Positions 22,924-33,632 of a stretch of DNA of 64,000 bases are shown here, piece after piece. The notes beneath the pieces were generated by a model that was not told where the DNA came from, ran no database searches, and saw only the letters and a list, made by a program, of their open reading frames with translations. Position 1 is the first letter of the stretch; every line of letters starts with the position of its first letter. Source of the DNA: Buxus sempervirens (taxonomy: Eukaryota; Streptophyta; Magnoliopsida; Buxales; Buxaceae); assembly GCA_947561395.2 (NCBI GenBank), contig OX387189.1:27466329-27530328 (forward strand). The letters run 5' to 3'. The translations under genes and the position numbers were made by a program.

Positions 22924-23735
22924 TGTAACGCCCCGGATCCGTGTTCTTCATTAAAGATATAACACGTCTCCTAGGGGTTAGTTAAGGATCTCAATAATGG
23001 TGATCGTTGGATAATCACCCGCCTTTTATATCATATCAGAGTGCACAAATCAACATTTCTATCCAGGCAAGTTATGAAATCATCAAATGGTCCCAAGTTT
23101 TCTATCTTATTACAATCCTCAAAATTCAACTTAACAGTTTAAGACCGAACAACCTGCTGGACTAAGGTCGGTAGTAATAATCCTCCTCCCTATATGTATC
23201 AGCCGGATCTACCCCTGTAGGCACCTCACCACGAATATCTGAAAAACAAGTAACAGCGAGGGAATGAGATACGAATATCCCAGCGAGTGACACATGCATG
23301 CATAAAATAGTTAACACAGTTATAAGACATGCTTCGACAAATAACCAACGATAATAACAACGTAAATTTCGATAACAACTCCAACCAGGTCAATGCCATG
23401 CATATGGTTACATTGATTAATTTACATGCCAAGTAGACACTCCACACCTCCATGTACACAGTTCCGGCCTACTCAGGGTATCGGAAACTCTGAAATGACG
23501 GCCTACTCAGGGTATCGTCATCCAGTGCCGGCCTACTCCGGGTATCGGCACTGACAACCAGGCCTACTCAGGGTATCTGGCTGCTCTACACTGGTCGTGG
23601 CAACACACGTGGCCATGCAATTACACCAACAAACACATACCATCACATTACTAAGCTTAACAAGGATCCATGGGAAGCTAAACCCAAACCGATAATTAAC
23701 TGTTTAAAATTCTGCATTAGTACACATCACCCGTG

Positions 23736-23854
23736 GTTCCAACCAGAACATCAACTCACACAAGTGTTCCAACCAGAACATCAACTCACACAAGTGTTCC
23801 AACCAGAACATCAACTCACACAAGTGTTCCAACCATAACATCAACTCACACAAG
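23736..23854 (+). repeat. Four 30-bp tandem repeats (L5; copied in L6 at 31053-31171)
   Basis: Four copies of a 30-bp unit beginning 'gttccaaccagaacatc', the last with one change. Both LTRs of the element have the same four copies. The lack of unique spacers and the location inside an LTR exclude a CRISPR array. Confidence 0.95.
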
Positions 23855-24180
23855 AAATCAAATAAATAATAATTACAACCTCATTCGAAACTTGCCATCA
23901 AAACGGGGTTCAATAAACCAAATCAGGTACCAAACAATGCATATTTCAAGAGGACTAAAATAAAGCCCTAGTATGTGAACATCCCGAGCATCCTCGAAAT
24001 ATTTCTCCACACCTACCTCGTAAGCTTGTACTAAAACTAGTATCTATCTCCATTGTTCTCACCAGCAAGATTTATTACCTCTAATGTCGAAATCAATTAG
24101 TTGGTTAAGGGGTTGAAGAACCCCTATTATCCAGAACACCCTTGGTTTTTGCGAAATTTTAGGATTCTGCACGAAAAACC

Positions 24181-24450
24181 ACTGGGCGCTCACTTCCCTG
24201 AGGTGGGCGCCAGGTGGGCGCCAGGTGGGCGGTAAGTCCCTTCGTTTAACTGAAGCTTGCGCTCACCCGTGGACGAGTGGGCGCTAGCTAGGCGCCAGAC
24301 GGGCGAGAGAAAAGCGCGAGATAGGCGCGAGAGTTGGAGGTAGGCGCGAGCTAGGCGCGGGGTGGGCGCTAGCTCGGCGCCGGGTCTTCTTTTCTTGGCG
24401 CTCACCTCCTAGGTGGGCGCTAGGTAAGCGCCAGCTAGGCGGTAAGTCAT
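24181..24450. repeat. GC-rich dyad/direct-repeat cluster in L5 (copied at 31498-31767)
   Basis: The cluster consists of repeated GGCGC(C/T)AG, AGGTGGGCGC and GCGCTCAC. One unit, GGCGCTCAC-N7-GTGGGCGCT (24397-24421), has the 9-7-9 geometry. Two others have spacers of 9 and 10, and the rest are short direct repeats. It lies inside the predicted leader intron. Confidence 0.6.
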
Positions 24451-25364
24451 TCTCGGTTCCATGTCTCTGTTAATCCCAGAAATCCATCTCTGGCTGTAAT
24501 TTTTCAGTCTGTAACCACTTATATAGCCTCCTAATATTCCCAGGATACATCCAAACCTAATTTGAATTTAATCTACATGATTTCCCAGTTATCCCCAATT
24601 TCACTGTGCAAAACCAAAACCCTCCGTAACTGTGTTGCCCAGAAAACCTCAATATTAATGCAATTCAATACCATGATATCATTCAATGAATATACGAATA
24701 AATCCGAAACCTCGGTGGTAAAACAATGCCACTCACCAGTGTGCGATTAATCCCAGAATGATAGCCTTTCTCGAAATCGGCCGATCGCGATCCCGAATGC
24801 GCGAAGATGGAATGGTAGCCGAAATGGTAGTCGAACTGTTCGCTGCTCACGAGAGAGAAAACCCGCCTAAATCCAACTCGAATGAGCTGCTAGTAGTCCC
24901 TCAGAGTCTTTCTCTTCCTGAGAATAACCCCAAATCGCCATTTCTGCCGCAGTCGCCAAATCGCCCAGCTCTAACTCTAACGAAGATTAGCTCCGTAAGT
25001 TACGCATGTTACGCGTATTCCTACAACCCAAACCCTACTTTCCCCCTTGGGTATTTTTACCGCGCGAGACATACGCCGTTTGATGCATTTCCTTTTTTTT
25101 TTCTTATCCGATGCGCGCTCGCCCACTAAAACCCCACATACTCGGCATCGACATATTAATTAATTAATTAATACGTAGACACTATACAATAATAATCATA
25201 CGATAATACTAAATATTTTTCCGAAAAATGGCTATATAACGCCTGTACATACGAGCATGGGCTAAGCCCTCAAACCACATCAAACACCTGATAAACACAG
25301 TTTATGTATATCAACTGAATAAATAAATAATGGATAACCTCACAAAAGAAATCAGGGTCTTACA

Positions 25365-25378
25365 TCCTCCCCTCCTAC
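25365..25378 (-). other. Polypurine tract of the Tekay element
   Basis: GTAGGAGGGGAGGA on the minus strand directly precedes the 3' LTR. It is the expected primer site for plus-strand DNA synthesis. Confidence 0.9.
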
Positions 25379-25403
25379 AAAAATTTCGTCCTCGAAATTT
25401 ACC

Positions 25404-27713
25404 TCAAGAAGGAACAATTAAGTCCGGATACTTCTTCTTCATCTCTTCCTCGCTTTCCCAAGTGCATTCCTCAGTGGAATGGTTTTGCCACAACACTTTC
25501 ACCAAAGGTATAACCTTGGTGCGAAGGATCTGCTCACGTCGATCCAAAATCTGCACTGGCTTTTCTTCATACGACAAATCCTCCCGAATCGCTAAAGGCT
25601 CGGAATCTATCACATGACTAGGATCAGATATGTACTTTCGTAGCATGGAAATGTGAAACACGTCATGCACCCCTTCCAAGTGGCCCGGTAAAGCCAACCG
25701 ATATGCTGCTGGGTTAATTTCTTTCACTATCTCATATGGACCAATAAACCGGGGTGATAGTTTTCCTTTCTTCCCAAATCTCCTAATTCCCTTGGATGGT
25801 GAAACTTTCAAAAAGACCATATCTCCCACTTCGAATCTCAATTCTCGGCGTCTAGTATCTGCATAACTTTTCTGACGGCTTTGTGCAATTAATATCCGCT
25901 GTCTGATGAGTTTTACTTTTTCCATACTGTCTTGAATGATTTCTGGCCCAAAATACTGTTTCTCCCCAATCTCAACCCAACATACGGGTGATCTGCATGT
26001 TCTACCATACAACGCCTCATACGGTGCCATCTGGATGCTAGCTTGATAGCTATTATTGTAGGCGAATTCCACCAGATGCAAATACTTACTCCAGCCGCCA
26101 CCCCAATCCAAAACACAACACCTTAACATATCTTCTAAAGTCTGGATAGTCCTTTCGGACTGTCCATCGGTCTGTGGGTGGAAACTAGTACTGAAACTCA
26201 GCTGGGTACCCATGGCCTCTTGGAAACATTGCCAAAAGTGAGATGTGAACCGGGAATCCCTATCTGACACAATAGACACTGGGACCCCATGTAACCTGAC
26301 TATCTCCCGTGTATATAATTCAACCAATGATGCTAGATTTTGAGTAGTCAAATAAGGCAAGAAATGAGCGGATTTGGTCAACCTATCGACAATTACCCAT
26401 ATACCATTGTGATTCTTAGCTGTAGGTGGTAACCCATTCACAAAGTCCATTGTGACATGTTCCCATTTCCACTCAGGCACCGGTAGTGGTCTCATCAATC
26501 CTGGAGGCCTACGATGTTCTGCTTTTACTTGCTGACATATGAGACACTTAGCTACAAATCCCGCAATGTCTTTCTTCATACCCGACCACCAATATACCCC
26601 TTTCAAATTCCGATACATCTTGGTGCCCCCCGGGTGAACTGCATATTTAGACCTGTGACTCTCATTAAGTATCACTCCTTTGATCTCCTCGTCATTTGGA
26701 ACACACATACGACCTTTAAACTTTAGTAGTCCATCCCTGATCTCAAAGTCTCTAGCTGCTTCATCCCCCTTGGATACTAACTCTCGGGTACGTGTCAACT
26801 CCGCATCAGTCAACTGCCTATCACGAATCTGCTGTATCAACTCAGGCTCCACCTGAACTCGTGACAAGATCAACCCATGACCGTGGGTGCTGAACTCTCC
26901 TGGCCAGTCTACCACTGTATCAACTAGAGTGCACTGGCTAACCATAAAGCTAGCTAATGTGGCCACCTCCCCTTGGGAAACGCTCCTACGGCTCAGAGCA
27001 TCTGCCACTACATTAGCTTTACCAGGGTGGTAATGAAGGGTAAAATCATAGTCCTTTAGGAGGTCCATCCATCTCCTCTGTCTCATATTCAACTCCCTCT
27101 GAGAAAATATATACCTCAAGCTTTTGTGATCTGAGAATATCTCAAATGAAGCTCCCATCAGATAATGCCTCCATAACTTGAGTGCAAACACGATCGCTGC
27201 CAATTCCAGATCATGGGTAGGATAATTCTTCTCATGGGAACGTAGTAACCTCGAAGCATACGCTACTACTCGCCTCTGCTGCATCAAAACACAGCCCAGC
27301 CCCACTCGTGAAGCATAACAATATATAGAAAATCCTTCACTCACTGATGGAACAATCAGAACTGGAGCTGTAGACAGTTTACTCTTCAATTCCTGAAAAC
27401 TGGTCTCACACTTCTCACTCCATTCAAACTTCACTGCCTTTTTAGTGAGATTGGATAAAGGTGATGCCACTCGTGAGAAATTTTCTATGAATCTCCTGTA
27501 ATACCCAGCCATCCCCAAGAAACTCCGAATCTCTGTCACAGATGAAGGTCTAGGCCACTCTGCAACAGCCTGCACTTTAGCTGGATCCACTGCTATACCA
27601 TTCCTAGAAATCACATGCCCTAAGAAACTCACCTCCCTCAACCAGAACTGACATTTACTGAATTTTGCATACAGTCGGTGCTCTCTCAATGTCTGTAGCA
27701 CTGCCCTGAGGTG
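25404..27713 (-). pseudogene. pol: Tekay RNase H, integrase and chromodomain
   Basis: This is the C-terminal two-thirds of the polyprotein. It starts inside the RT thumb ([12 protein letters not shown]), then RNase H ([30 protein letters not shown]), then integrase with a zinc-binding HHCC region (C-L-I-C near 26540) and DDE core ([32 protein letters not shown]). The GPYEIVKEI region precedes a C-terminal chromodomain-like segment ([26 protein letters not shown]) typical of the Tekay/Del clade, thought to guide integration to marked chromatin. The frame is continuous with the RT except for TAG at 27714-27716. Confidence 0.95.
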
Positions 27714-28910
27714 CTACATGTGATCCTCTCTACTCTGGGAATACACCAAAATATCGTCAATAAACACGACCACAAAACTGTCTAGGTAAGGGTGAAATAC
27801 ACGATTCATAAGATTCATGAAGACAGCCGGGGCATTAGTCAGCCCAAATGGCATAACCAAAAACTCATAATGCCCATATCGGGTGCGGAAGGCCGTCTTC
27901 TCTATATCATCCGGCGCTACTCTCAACTGATGGTATCCCGATCTGAGGTCAATCTTAGAAAACCATGACGCTCCCCTCAATTGATCGAACAAATCGTCGA
28001 TCCGAGGCAAAGGATACTTATTCTTAATGGTGACCTGATTCAACTGGCGGTAATCTATACACATCCGCATCGACCCGTCCTTCTTTTGGACAAACAGGAC
28101 TGGTGCACCCCATGGTGACACACTGGGCCTAATGAAACCCTTTGCTTCCAGTTCCTCTAACTGCTTCTTCATTTCTTGGTTCTCAGGTTGTGACATTCGG
28201 TATGGAGGCTTGGACACCGGTGCCGTACCAGGTAAGAGTCGTATACTGAACTCAACCTCTCTAGATGGCGGTAAGCCCGGCAAGTCCTCAGGAAAAAGGT
28301 CCTCAAACTCTAATGCCACAGGCACACTAGAGAGACTAGGTGCCCCAGACTCTGCCTCCTCAACTTCAATGGAAGCAACCAAACTGATCCGTGCTCTTAG
28401 TCCGTCACATCGGAAACAGTGCATAGGCTGATCGGGTCGACATACCATAACAGTACCCCGATGGCAATCTATATTCACATGATGCCTAAACAGCCAATCA
28501 ATGCCCAAAATCACATCAAACTCCCCAAAGCTCAACTCCGCTAAGTCCCCTGGCAACTCTAAGGAACCTAGTCGGATCATGCAGTCTCTAAACACAGTCT
28601 GTACTCTAGTTGTCTCCCCCAATGGTGTGTGTACAAGCAATTCAGACTCAAGTGTGGCAGGAACGAAACCAATACGAAACGCACAAGGTGGAGCAATAAA
28701 AGATCTAGAGGCACCCGAATCAAACAAACATATGGCCGATCTACCATGTATAAAAAGAATACCTCCGACAAGCTGGGGTGCGCTCGGCTCCTCCTCCCGA
28801 GCCTCCTCTGTAAGTCCCCTCTCTGCCTCCTCCTCATGGGCTGCCACAGCATACACTCTCGTCTGCTGCTGCTGTGGGTGCATAGGTGGTGCATGCGGCC
28901 CCTGAGGTGC
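27714..28910 (-). pseudogene. pol: Tekay protease and reverse transcriptase
   Basis: This is the middle of the single polyprotein frame. The aspartic protease active site [11 protein letters not shown] lies near the start (about 28730-28765). The RT follows with [39 protein letters not shown] and the catalytic FIDDILVYS near the end. It is bounded by two in-frame TAG codons (28911-28913 and 27714-27716), both of which align to glutamine CAG in the family as I know it. Without these stops the frame runs uninterrupted from 30086 to 25404, 1561 codons. Confidence 0.93.
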
Positions 28911-30086
28911 CTACCTGCCCTGATGTCCGCCGCTACTCTGACCCTGAAATCTCGGCGGTGCCGGTAATGCTGGTGCAGGCCTGGGATACTGGAATCGGGG
29001 AGCAGTATCTGACCGGTTGTCCCCCGGAACTGTGTTAACGGTCTTAAGCAGTTGGTACGAGGCCGGGTGTGGGCATCCTGCCACGCGGTGACCGTGCTGA
29101 CCACATCTGAAACAGGTTCCGGGTGGTGCTACACAGGGACCCGGAATATGGAATCTGCCACAGTTAAAACAGCCTCCATAACTCCTCCTATCTCTATCTC
29201 CATAAGACCCAGAACCTCCAGTATCAAGCCTCGGCCTTTTGTCCCTGTCAGGCATCCTTCGTGGCTCTGGAACGCTAGGCTGCGCTCTCCCTCTGCTCTG
29301 CTCTGGTCCTGAATCGCGGATCTCCCTCTCAACTCGTAGTGCTCTCCCGACTAGGTCAGAATACCTAGTGCACATCAATACTGAGACCATACGCCTGATA
29401 TCGGCCCTCAACCCCCTCTCGAAGTGCTGAGTGCGTCTCTGCTCATCGTGGACGATGTGGTGCGCAAATTGAGAAAGTACCGCAAATCGGGACTCATACT
29501 GTGCCACGGTCAACGAACCCTGAGAGATGTCCATAAACTCTCTCTACTTCTGTAGCCTCACCTCAGCTGAGAAATACTGCTCGTAGAAAACCTGCCTAAA
29601 CTGATCCCATGTCATCTGGATCCCCTCTGCTGTTCGCCTCCTCAAAGACTGCCACCAGTGTTGGGCCTCGCCCTCTAGTGTGAAAGTGGCTAATCGCACC
29701 TTCCGGTCCTCTGGGCAGTCCATGGTATCAAACATACGCTCAACCCTGGCCACCCAGCTCTCTGCCTCCAAGGGATCGGGGACTCCATGGAAGGGTGGGG
29801 CGGTCAACTTCCGAAACTGATCAATGTCCCTCAAGGACAACTCATCTCCTCTTCGCTGCTGCTCTACATCTGCTCCCTGACCATTCCTGTGGCCATTCCC
29901 ATTCCCATTTCCCGTGTGACTCATCCTTTCCTCCCTCTCCAAGGCAAGGAGGTTGGCAAGGGAGCCAACTGCAGCCCAGATATCCTCAACGGCAGGTGGA
30001 GCTCCTCGTGGAGGTGCAGGGGGCTGCTCCTGCGGTATATCCTCCTCCCGAGCTCTCGGGGGTCGGCCTCTGCCTCTGCCAGCCAT
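28911..30086 (-). pseudogene. gag: Tekay Gag
   Basis: This Gag precursor starts at the ATG at 30086 with an RG-rich N-terminus (MAGRGRGRPPRAREE), then the Gag core (FHGVPDPLEAESWVARVE, FTLEGEAQHWW, TWDQFRQVFYEQYF). A CCHC zinc knuckle (CFRCGQHGHRVAGCP) lies near 29090. Gag packages the element RNA in cytoplasmic particles. An in-frame TAG at 29544-29546 splits it and another TAG closes it at 28911-28913. Both are consistent with CAG-to-TAG change. The start is supported by its position about 150 bp downstream of the primer-binding site. Confidence 0.93.
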
Positions 30087-30225
30087 GATTTCCTGAAATC
30101 AACAAACACCATATTAGTTAAGAGCTCTCTTCTATACCTCATGGTTCACCCTCGCGTACACACAGTAATTTCCCCGGGTCTCCTAAGGTCGTACTACCTA
30201 GGAATCTCTAATTCCAGCTTTAAGG

Positions 30226-30237
30226 GCTCTGATACCA
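30226..30237 (-). other. Primer-binding site of the Tekay element
   Basis: TGGTATCAGAGC on the minus strand, four bases after the 5' LTR end, is complementary to the 3' end of plant initiator methionine tRNA, the usual primer for this clade. Confidence 0.93.
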
Positions 30238-30241
30238 TCTC

Positions 30242-32679
30242 TGTAACGCCCCGGATCCGTGTTCTTCATTAAAGATATAACACGTCTCCTAGGGTTAGTT
30301 AAGGATCTCAATAATGGTGATCGCTGGATAATCACCCGCCTTTTATATCATATCAGAGTGCACAAATCAACATTTCTATCCAGGCAAGTTATGAAATCAT
30401 CAAATGGTCCCAAGTTTTCTATCTTATTACAATCCTCAAAATTCAACTTAACAGTTTAAGACCGAACAACCTGCTGGACTAAGGTCGGTAGTAATAATCC
30501 TCCTCCCTATATGTATCAGCCGGATCTACCCCTGTAGGCACCTCACCACGAATATCTGAAAAACAAGTAACAGCGAGGGAATGAGATACGAATATCCCAG
30601 CGAGTGACACATGCATGCATAAAATAGTTAACACAGTTATAAGACATGCTTCGACAAATAACCAACGATAATAACAACGTAAATTTCGATAACAACTCCA
30701 ACCAGGTCAATGCCATGCATATGGTTACATTGATTAATTTACATGCCAAGTAGACACTCCACACCTCCATGTACACAGTTCCGGCCTACTCAGGGTATCG
30801 GAAACTCTGAAATGACGGCCTACTCAGGGTATCGTCATCCAGTGCCGGCCTACTCCGGGTATCGGCACTGACAACCAGGCCTACTCAGGGTATCTGGCTG
30901 CTCTACACTGGTCGTGGCAACACACGTGGCCATGCAATTACACCAACAAACACATACCATCACATTACTAAGCTTAACAAGGATCCATGGGAAGCTAAAC
31001 CCAAACCGATAATTAACTGTTTAAAATTCTGCATTAGTACACATCACCCGTGGTTCCAACCAGAACATCAACTCACACAAGTGTTCCAACCAGAACATCA
31101 ACTCACACAAGTGTTCCAACCAGAACATCAACTCACACAAGTGTTCCAACCATAACATCAACTCACACAAGAAATCAAATAAATAATAATTACAACCTCA
31201 TTCGAAACTTGCCATCAAAACGGGGTTCAATAAACCAAATCAGGTACCAAACAATGCATATTTCAAGAGGACTAAAATAAAGCCCTAGTATGTGAACATC
31301 CCGAGCATCCTCGAAATATTTCTCCACACCTACCTCGTAAGCTTGTACTAAAACTAGTATCTATCTCCATTGTTCTCACCAGCAAGATTTATTACCTCTA
31401 ATGTCGAAATCAATTAGTTGGTTAAGGGGTTGAAGAACCCCTATTATCCAGAACACCCTTGGTTTTTGCGAAATTTTAGGATTCTGCACGAAAAACCACT
31501 GGGCGCTCACTTCCCTGAGGTGGGCGCCAGGTGGGCGCCAGGTGGGCGGTAAGTCCCTTCGTTTAACTGAAGCTTGCGCTCACCCGTGGACGAGTGGGCG
31601 CTAGCTAGGCGCCAGACGGGCGAGAGAAAAGCGCGAGATAGGCGCGAGAGTTGGAGGTAGGCGCGAGCTAGGCGCGGGGTGGGCGCTAGCTCGGCGCCGG
31701 GTCTTCTTTTCTTGGCGCTCACCTCCTAGGTGGGCGCTAGGTAAGCGCCAGCTAGGCGGTAAGTCATTCTCGGTTCCATGTCTCTGTTAATCCCAGAAAT
31801 CCATCTCTGGCTGTAATTTTTCAGTCTGTAACCACTTATATAGCCTCCTAATATTCCCAGGATACATCCAAACCTAATTTGAATTTAATCTACATGATTT
31901 CCCAGTTATCCCCAATTTCACTGTGCAAAACCAAAACCCTCCGTAACTGTGTTGCCCAGAAAACCTCAATATTAATGCAATTCAATACCATGATATCATT
32001 CAATGAATATACGAATAAATCCGAAACCTCGGTGGTAAAACAATGCCACTCACTAGTGTGCGATTAATCCCAGAATGATAGCCTTTCTCGAAATCGGCCG
32101 ATCACGATCCCGAATGCGCAAAGATGGAATGGTAGCCGAAATGGTAGTCGAACTGTTCGCTGCTCACGAGAGAGAAAACCCGCCTAAATCCAACTCGAAT
32201 GAGCTGCTAGTAGTCCCTCAGAGTCTTTCTCTTCCTGAGAATAACCCCAAATCGCCATTTCCGCCGCAGTCGCCAAATCGCCCAGCTCTAACTCTAACGA
32301 AGATTAGCTCCGTAAGTTACGCAAGTTACGCGTATTCCTACAACCCAAACCCTACTTTCCCCCTTGGGTATTTTTACCCCGCGAGACATACGCCGTTTGA
32401 TGCATTTCCTTTTTTTTCTTATCCGATGCGCGCTCGCCCACTAAAACCCCACATACTCGGCATCGACATATTAATTAATTAATTAATACGTAGACACTAT
32501 ACAATAATAATCATACGATAATACTAAATATTTTTCCGAAAAATGGCTATATAACGCCTGTACATACGAGCATGGGCTAAGCCCTCAAACCACATCAAAC
32601 ACCTGATAAACACAGTTTATGTATATCAACTGAATAAATAAATAATGGATAACCTCACAAAAGAAATCAGGGTCTTACA
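30242..32679 (-). mobile_element. 5' LTR (L6) of the Tekay element
   Basis: 2438 bp, about 99.7% identical by eye to L5. Length differs through a 1-bp indel near the start and a 2-bp T-run indel. About five of seven substitutions are C/T or G/A transitions. It contains the same intron, dyad cluster, repeats and hairpin (30583-30598) as L5. Confidence 0.97.
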
Positions 32680-33169
32680 TGGCATCCTTGTCCCCACTCC
32701 TTAGAAGTTTTTCAGTTAGAAAGGTCTTGGACAAGGTCAATAGTGTATCAGAATTTCCTAAGTCCTTCTTCCCTATACCCAAGAATGTGGAGGCTTCCTT
32801 TTTGTAGCTAGGCTTTAGGGGTGGGTTCACAACTTTTTCAGAAAACCTTAGGCCAAGGATGGTTTCAATTTCTTCTATGGTAGGAGTCATCTTTTTGTCA
32901 TCAAACCGGAAGAGATTCAATTCAGGAACCCAGTGTCCAATCAAAGCTTCAATGATTTCCCACTTGAAGGGAATTTTAGGGATGTGTAGGATATGGCCTA
33001 AGTGGATGGAATCCCAGCGAATCTCCTCATCAAGGGTCATGGAGTTAACCCATCTATCATAGAAGGAGTCCATAACACTGTACCTGGTGAGATTAGGATG
33101 TTTTGATCTAACAGGTTGTCTTGTAGGAGGAGATTCATCGGCAGAAGAGAAAGGGGCGAGGGAAGCCAT
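32680..33169 (-). pseudogene. Element A antisense gene 2, N-terminal part of exon 1
   Basis: This is the first ~163 codons of antisense gene 2, starting at ATG 33169, cut by the Tekay element after GDKDA. It closely matches the start of B's copy (49486), including WVNSMTLDEEIRWDSIHLGH and MTPTIEEIETILGLRFSEKV. The F-G/D-x-x-x-MTPTIEE-x-x-x-ILGL pattern resembles the core of the plant mobile domain / DUF7745 proteins ('aminotransferase-like'), a group found both in host genes and in transposons. Its molecular function is not established. It is antisense to gag-pol and lies between pol and the 3' LTR. The promoter is at 33261-33438. Confidence 0.8.
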
Positions 33170-33260
33170 GCAAATACCAAAGAAGCCAAGGAAAGCAGAA
33201 AACGGAAAGCTCAGGGAGTTTTCAAACTTTTAAAAACGTCACAGTGACGTTCCCCATCAG

Positions 33261-33268
33261 TTTATATA
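33261..33268 (-). promoter_or_regulatory. TATA box of antisense gene 2 (element A)
   Basis: TATATAAA on the minus strand, 92 bp upstream of the ATG and about 33 bp downstream of the iteron array. Confidence 0.7.
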
Positions 33269-33301
33269 GAAAATTCGAACAGGCAGCAAAATCCGTAATA
33301 T

Positions 33302-33438
33302 AATACGAGCATGGCGTGCCCATATAGAGAATATGGACACACTGTGACCGTGAAAAATTTACGGGCAGAGTGCGCTCGTATTAACATTATGGGCACGGCT
33401 TGCTCGTAAGCTAATTACGGTTTCTTCGGAAAAATGCA
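33302..33438. promoter_or_regulatory. Iteron array at antisense gene 2 promoter, element A (28-bp period)
   Basis: Units start at 33302, 33330, 33358 and 33386, exactly 28 bp apart, followed by a half-unit at 33414. Each is 9-N7-9, for example TTTACGGGC-N7-GCTCGTATT and ATTATGGGC-N7-GCTCGTAAG. The consensus half-site is (A/T)TTACGGGC. The same half-site and period occur in element A's LTR and at antisense gene 1. Confidence 0.85.
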
Positions 33439-33632
33439 AAAAAATGGGAAGTTTCAATTTTCATGCTTTCCCAAGTATCACCTATCCCTGCTTTAACATA
33501 TAGCATGCAAGAAAAGCTAGAAATAAAAGGAAAAAGAGCAGAAATGAATAAAAATCAAATTTCTTTTATATATATGAAGGTGTACATCGTTTTGTCAAAA
33601 TACAAGTACATGAATGAATCCTAATCTACTGT

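Larger units (their letters stand above)
23239..24736 (-). other. Predicted LTR leader intron in L5 (equivalent in L6)
   Basis: Donor CTG-GTGAGTGGC at 24736 and acceptor TTTTTCAG ending at 23239 on the minus strand. The hairpin GGGATA-TTCG-TATCTC ends 27 nt before the AG. In the 5' LTR the same donor starts at 32053. Confidence 0.5.
22924..25364 (-). mobile_element. 3' LTR (L5) of the Tekay element
   Basis: 2441 bp, beginning TGTAAGACCC and ending GGGGCGTTACA on the minus strand. It contains a donor-like GTGAGTGGCATTG at 24736, a GC-rich dyad/direct-repeat cluster (24181-24450), four 30-bp repeats (23736-23854), the 'cctactcagggtatc' minisatellite (23460-23590), the hairpin (23266-23281) and an acceptor-like TTTTTCAG ending at 23239. 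No TATA box is obvious. Confidence 0.97.
22924..32679 (-). mobile_element. Complete Tekay-type chromovirus
   Basis: This is a full-length Ty3/gypsy element on the minus strand: 3' LTR 22924-25364, internal region 25365-30241, 5' LTR 30242-32679. A perfect TSD, TGGCA (22919-22923 and 32680-32684), shows insertion into exon 1 of antisense gene 2 of element A. The LTRs differ by about seven substitutions and two indels by eye, so the insertion is young. PBS, PPT, gag, protease, RT, RNase H, integrase and chromodomain are all present in the expected order. Three in-frame TAG codons break the single polyprotein frame. Confidence 0.97.

Noticed and set aside
23736-23854. Four perfect 30-bp repeats, CRISPR-like at first sight
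   Set aside because: There are no spacers, the repeats are directly adjacent, they are duplicated in both LTRs of a plant retrotransposon, and no cas genes occur.
27714-29546. Programmed TAG read-through of the Tekay polyprotein
   Set aside because: There are three TAG codons at unrelated places, including within Gag and at the end of RT, with no read-through context visible. Family members normally have none, so decay is more likely.
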